From NCBI GenBank assembly GCA_050299335.1, contig JBNKVT010000024.1, positions 1 to 14,764 on the forward strand: DNA of 14,764 nucleotides, given 5' to 3'. Below, one piece after another: positions 13,998 to 14,764 of the stretch (position 1 is the first letter of the stretch; every line of letters starts with the position of its first letter). Position numbers and translations under genes: made by a program. The notes beneath the pieces are model-generated. The model had not been told where the DNA came from. It ran no database searches and worked only from the letters and a program-made list of their open reading frames with translations. This DNA is from JBNKVT01 sp050299335 (GTDB lineage: Bacteria > Pseudomonadota > Alphaproteobacteria > Rhodobacterales > Rhodobacteraceae).

Positions 13998-14473
13998 TGG
14001 CGATTTTTCGCACATTGCTGGTGGCCGCCATCGCCTTCGGGATCGACCAGTTTTCGAAATGGTATGTGGTCTGGCATCTCGATCTGACTACCCTGCAGCG
14101 GATCGAGGTCCTGCCGCCGTTCCTCAATTTCCGCATGGCCTGGAACAGGGGCATCAATTTCGGCATCCTCGGCGAGTCGTCCCGTTGGCTGCTGGTCGGT
14201 GTCGCGCTGGCGATCTCGGCGGGCATCCTATGGTGGGTCCGCAACCGCCCGGACCGGTTTCACACGGCCCTGGCCGGTCTGGTGGTCGGCGGGGCGCTCG
14301 GGAATGTGCTCGACCGTATCCTGCATGGGGCGGTGGTGGACTTCCTCAACATGTCCTGCTGCGGCATCGACAATCCCTACGCCTTCAACCTCGCCGATGT
14401 CTTCATCTTCGCCGGAGCCATCGGACTGATCCTGTTTGCCAGGGACGAAACGCCCACCGCACCCGGGCGATAG
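13997..14473 (+). CDS. lspA: Lipoprotein signal peptidase (signal peptidase II)
   Basis: This 158-aa inner-membrane aspartyl protease cleaves the signal peptide from diacylglyceryl-prolipoproteins. Four hydrophobic segments fit the family: about 2-17, 63-81, 90-106 and 132-148. The catalytic dyad is visible as Asp115 (in GAVVDFLN) and Asp134 (in FNLADVF), 19 residues apart as in Pseudomonas LspA. Other family motifs are DQFSKW (17-22), FRMAWNRGINFGIL (45-58) and GGALGNVLDR (98-107). The start ATG shares a base with the purH stop (TGATG), so no separate ribosome-binding site is needed. Confidence 0.95.
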   Translation: MAIFRTLLVAAIAFGIDQFSKWYVVWHLDLTTLQRIEVLPPFLNFRMAWNRGINFGILGESSRWLLVGVALAISAGILWWVRNRPDRFHTALAGLVVGGALGNVLDRILHGAVVDFLNMSCCGIDNPYAFNLADVFIFAGAIGLILFARDETPTAPGR

Positions 14474-14524
14474 GGCCCGGCCCCGGGCTCCGTTCCCCGG
14501 GGCGCGTGTCTCCCGAACGGGCCC
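14473..14524 (+). terminator. Nested GC hairpin immediately after lspA
   Basis: GGGCCCG (14473-14479) can pair with CGGGCCC (14518-14524), enclosing a second stem GCCCCGGG (14480-14487) / CCCGGGGC (14496-14503) with an 8-base loop. It begins on the last base of the lspA stop codon. There is no clean T-run afterwards, so it may terminate weakly or protect the transcript end. The following bases to about 14570 are also rich in short GC palindromes. Confidence 0.45.
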
Positions 14525-14642
14525 GAAAATCGGCAGGGCCTGCCCGGGAACGGATGCCCGGGATTCCGACCGGACATGCCCTGACGTCAGAGCGCAATGA
14601 ACTATTTCCGGCCGGTCCGCGACTATTATACCACCGGCTTGA

Positions 14643-14764
14643 TCAATTGACTGCTATCCAGTCTCTACTGGTGATAGAGGTTATTCGGTCAGGCTCGTTG
14701 GCAAAGAAGTTCCAGGCGGCTTGGCATTTGTCGAGGATGTGCTCGTAGGTATCGAAAACCGTGA
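14643..14764 (-). mobile_element. IS630-family transposase, C-terminal fragment at window edge
   Basis: Reading the minus strand inward from the window end gives 39 residues: TVFDTYEHILDKCQAAWNFF then ANEPDRITSITSRDWIAVN, and a TGA at 14645-14643. The pattern of D-Y..I...C..AWN.....PDRI.SI..RDW is typical of the extreme C-terminus of IS630-family (Tc1/mariner superfamily) transposases. The DDE catalytic core would lie beyond the window. Base composition drops relative to the preceding DNA. The element's terminal repeat should lie between the stop and about 14590, perhaps near ACTATTATACC (14622-14632), but with only one end in view it cannot be fixed. Whether the gene is intact is unknown. 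Confidence 0.75.

Noticed and set aside
12375..14015. 546-codon minus-strand open frame opposite purH
   Set aside because: It is a shadow of purH, caused by the high G/C at third codon positions; the translation shows no family features.
1..14764. CRISPR array, tRNA or rRNA genes
   Set aside because: No regularly spaced repeats, cloverleaf-like sequences or rRNA-like stretches were seen on reading both strands.

Overview
The window looks like chromosomal DNA from a high-GC alphaproteobacterium, most likely Rhodobacterales (Rhodobacter/Roseobacter group). The reasons are strong G/C preference at third codon positions, the gene order heparinase II/III-like gene - purH - lspA, a small protein (9942-10286) that resembles an uncharacterised family I recall from that order, and a CtrA-type TTAA-N7-TTAA box. 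This placement is inference; no rRNA or tRNA gene is present.

Left block (1-4063, minus strand): a long-chain-type acyl-CoA synthetase (2099-4063) leads towards a LivG-type ABC transporter ATPase (114-929). This suggests an operon for uptake and CoA activation of a carboxylic acid or branched-chain substrate; the permease and binding-protein genes would lie beyond position 1. Three things sit between the two genes: an AT-richer gene for an unrecognised exported protein (1446-2102), a 52-codon remnant of a second, divergent LivG N-terminus (1286-1441), and a small three-helix membrane protein (952-1221). A GC-rich inverted repeat lies downstream of livG.

Centre (4064-9410): a 233-bp divergent promoter region with a near-perfect 24-bp palindrome separates the synthetase from a two-transmembrane GGDEF-EAL protein (4297-6279, plus). 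Convergent to it is a BktB-like beta-ketothiolase (6326-7504, minus). Upstream of the thiolase is a poorly defined minus-strand ORF (7501-8028) and an AT-rich intergenic island. The cobalamin gene cobD/cbiB follows (8264-9181, minus) with no visible cobalamin riboswitch.

Right block (9182-14764, plus strand apart from the end): a 229-bp promoter region with several TTAA half-sites, a full CtrA-type box and three stem-loops precedes a degenerate receiver-domain protein whose phospho-acceptor Asp is Glu (9411-9803). Next are an unrecognised 114-aa protein (9942-10286), two abutting perfect palindromes (10369-10413), and a compact run of heparinase II/III-like gene, purH and lspA (10615-14473). 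The last 122 bases encode, on the minus strand, the C-terminus of an IS630-family transposase cut off by the window edge.

Functional themes are acyl-CoA metabolism (synthetase, thiolase, transporter), c-di-GMP and CtrA-linked regulation (GGDEF-EAL, pseudo-receiver), and housekeeping (cobalamin, purine, lipoprotein processing). The less ordinary parts are the disrupted synthetase-livG operon, the pseudo-receiver with its 5' region, the twin palindromes, and the 7501-8263 region.
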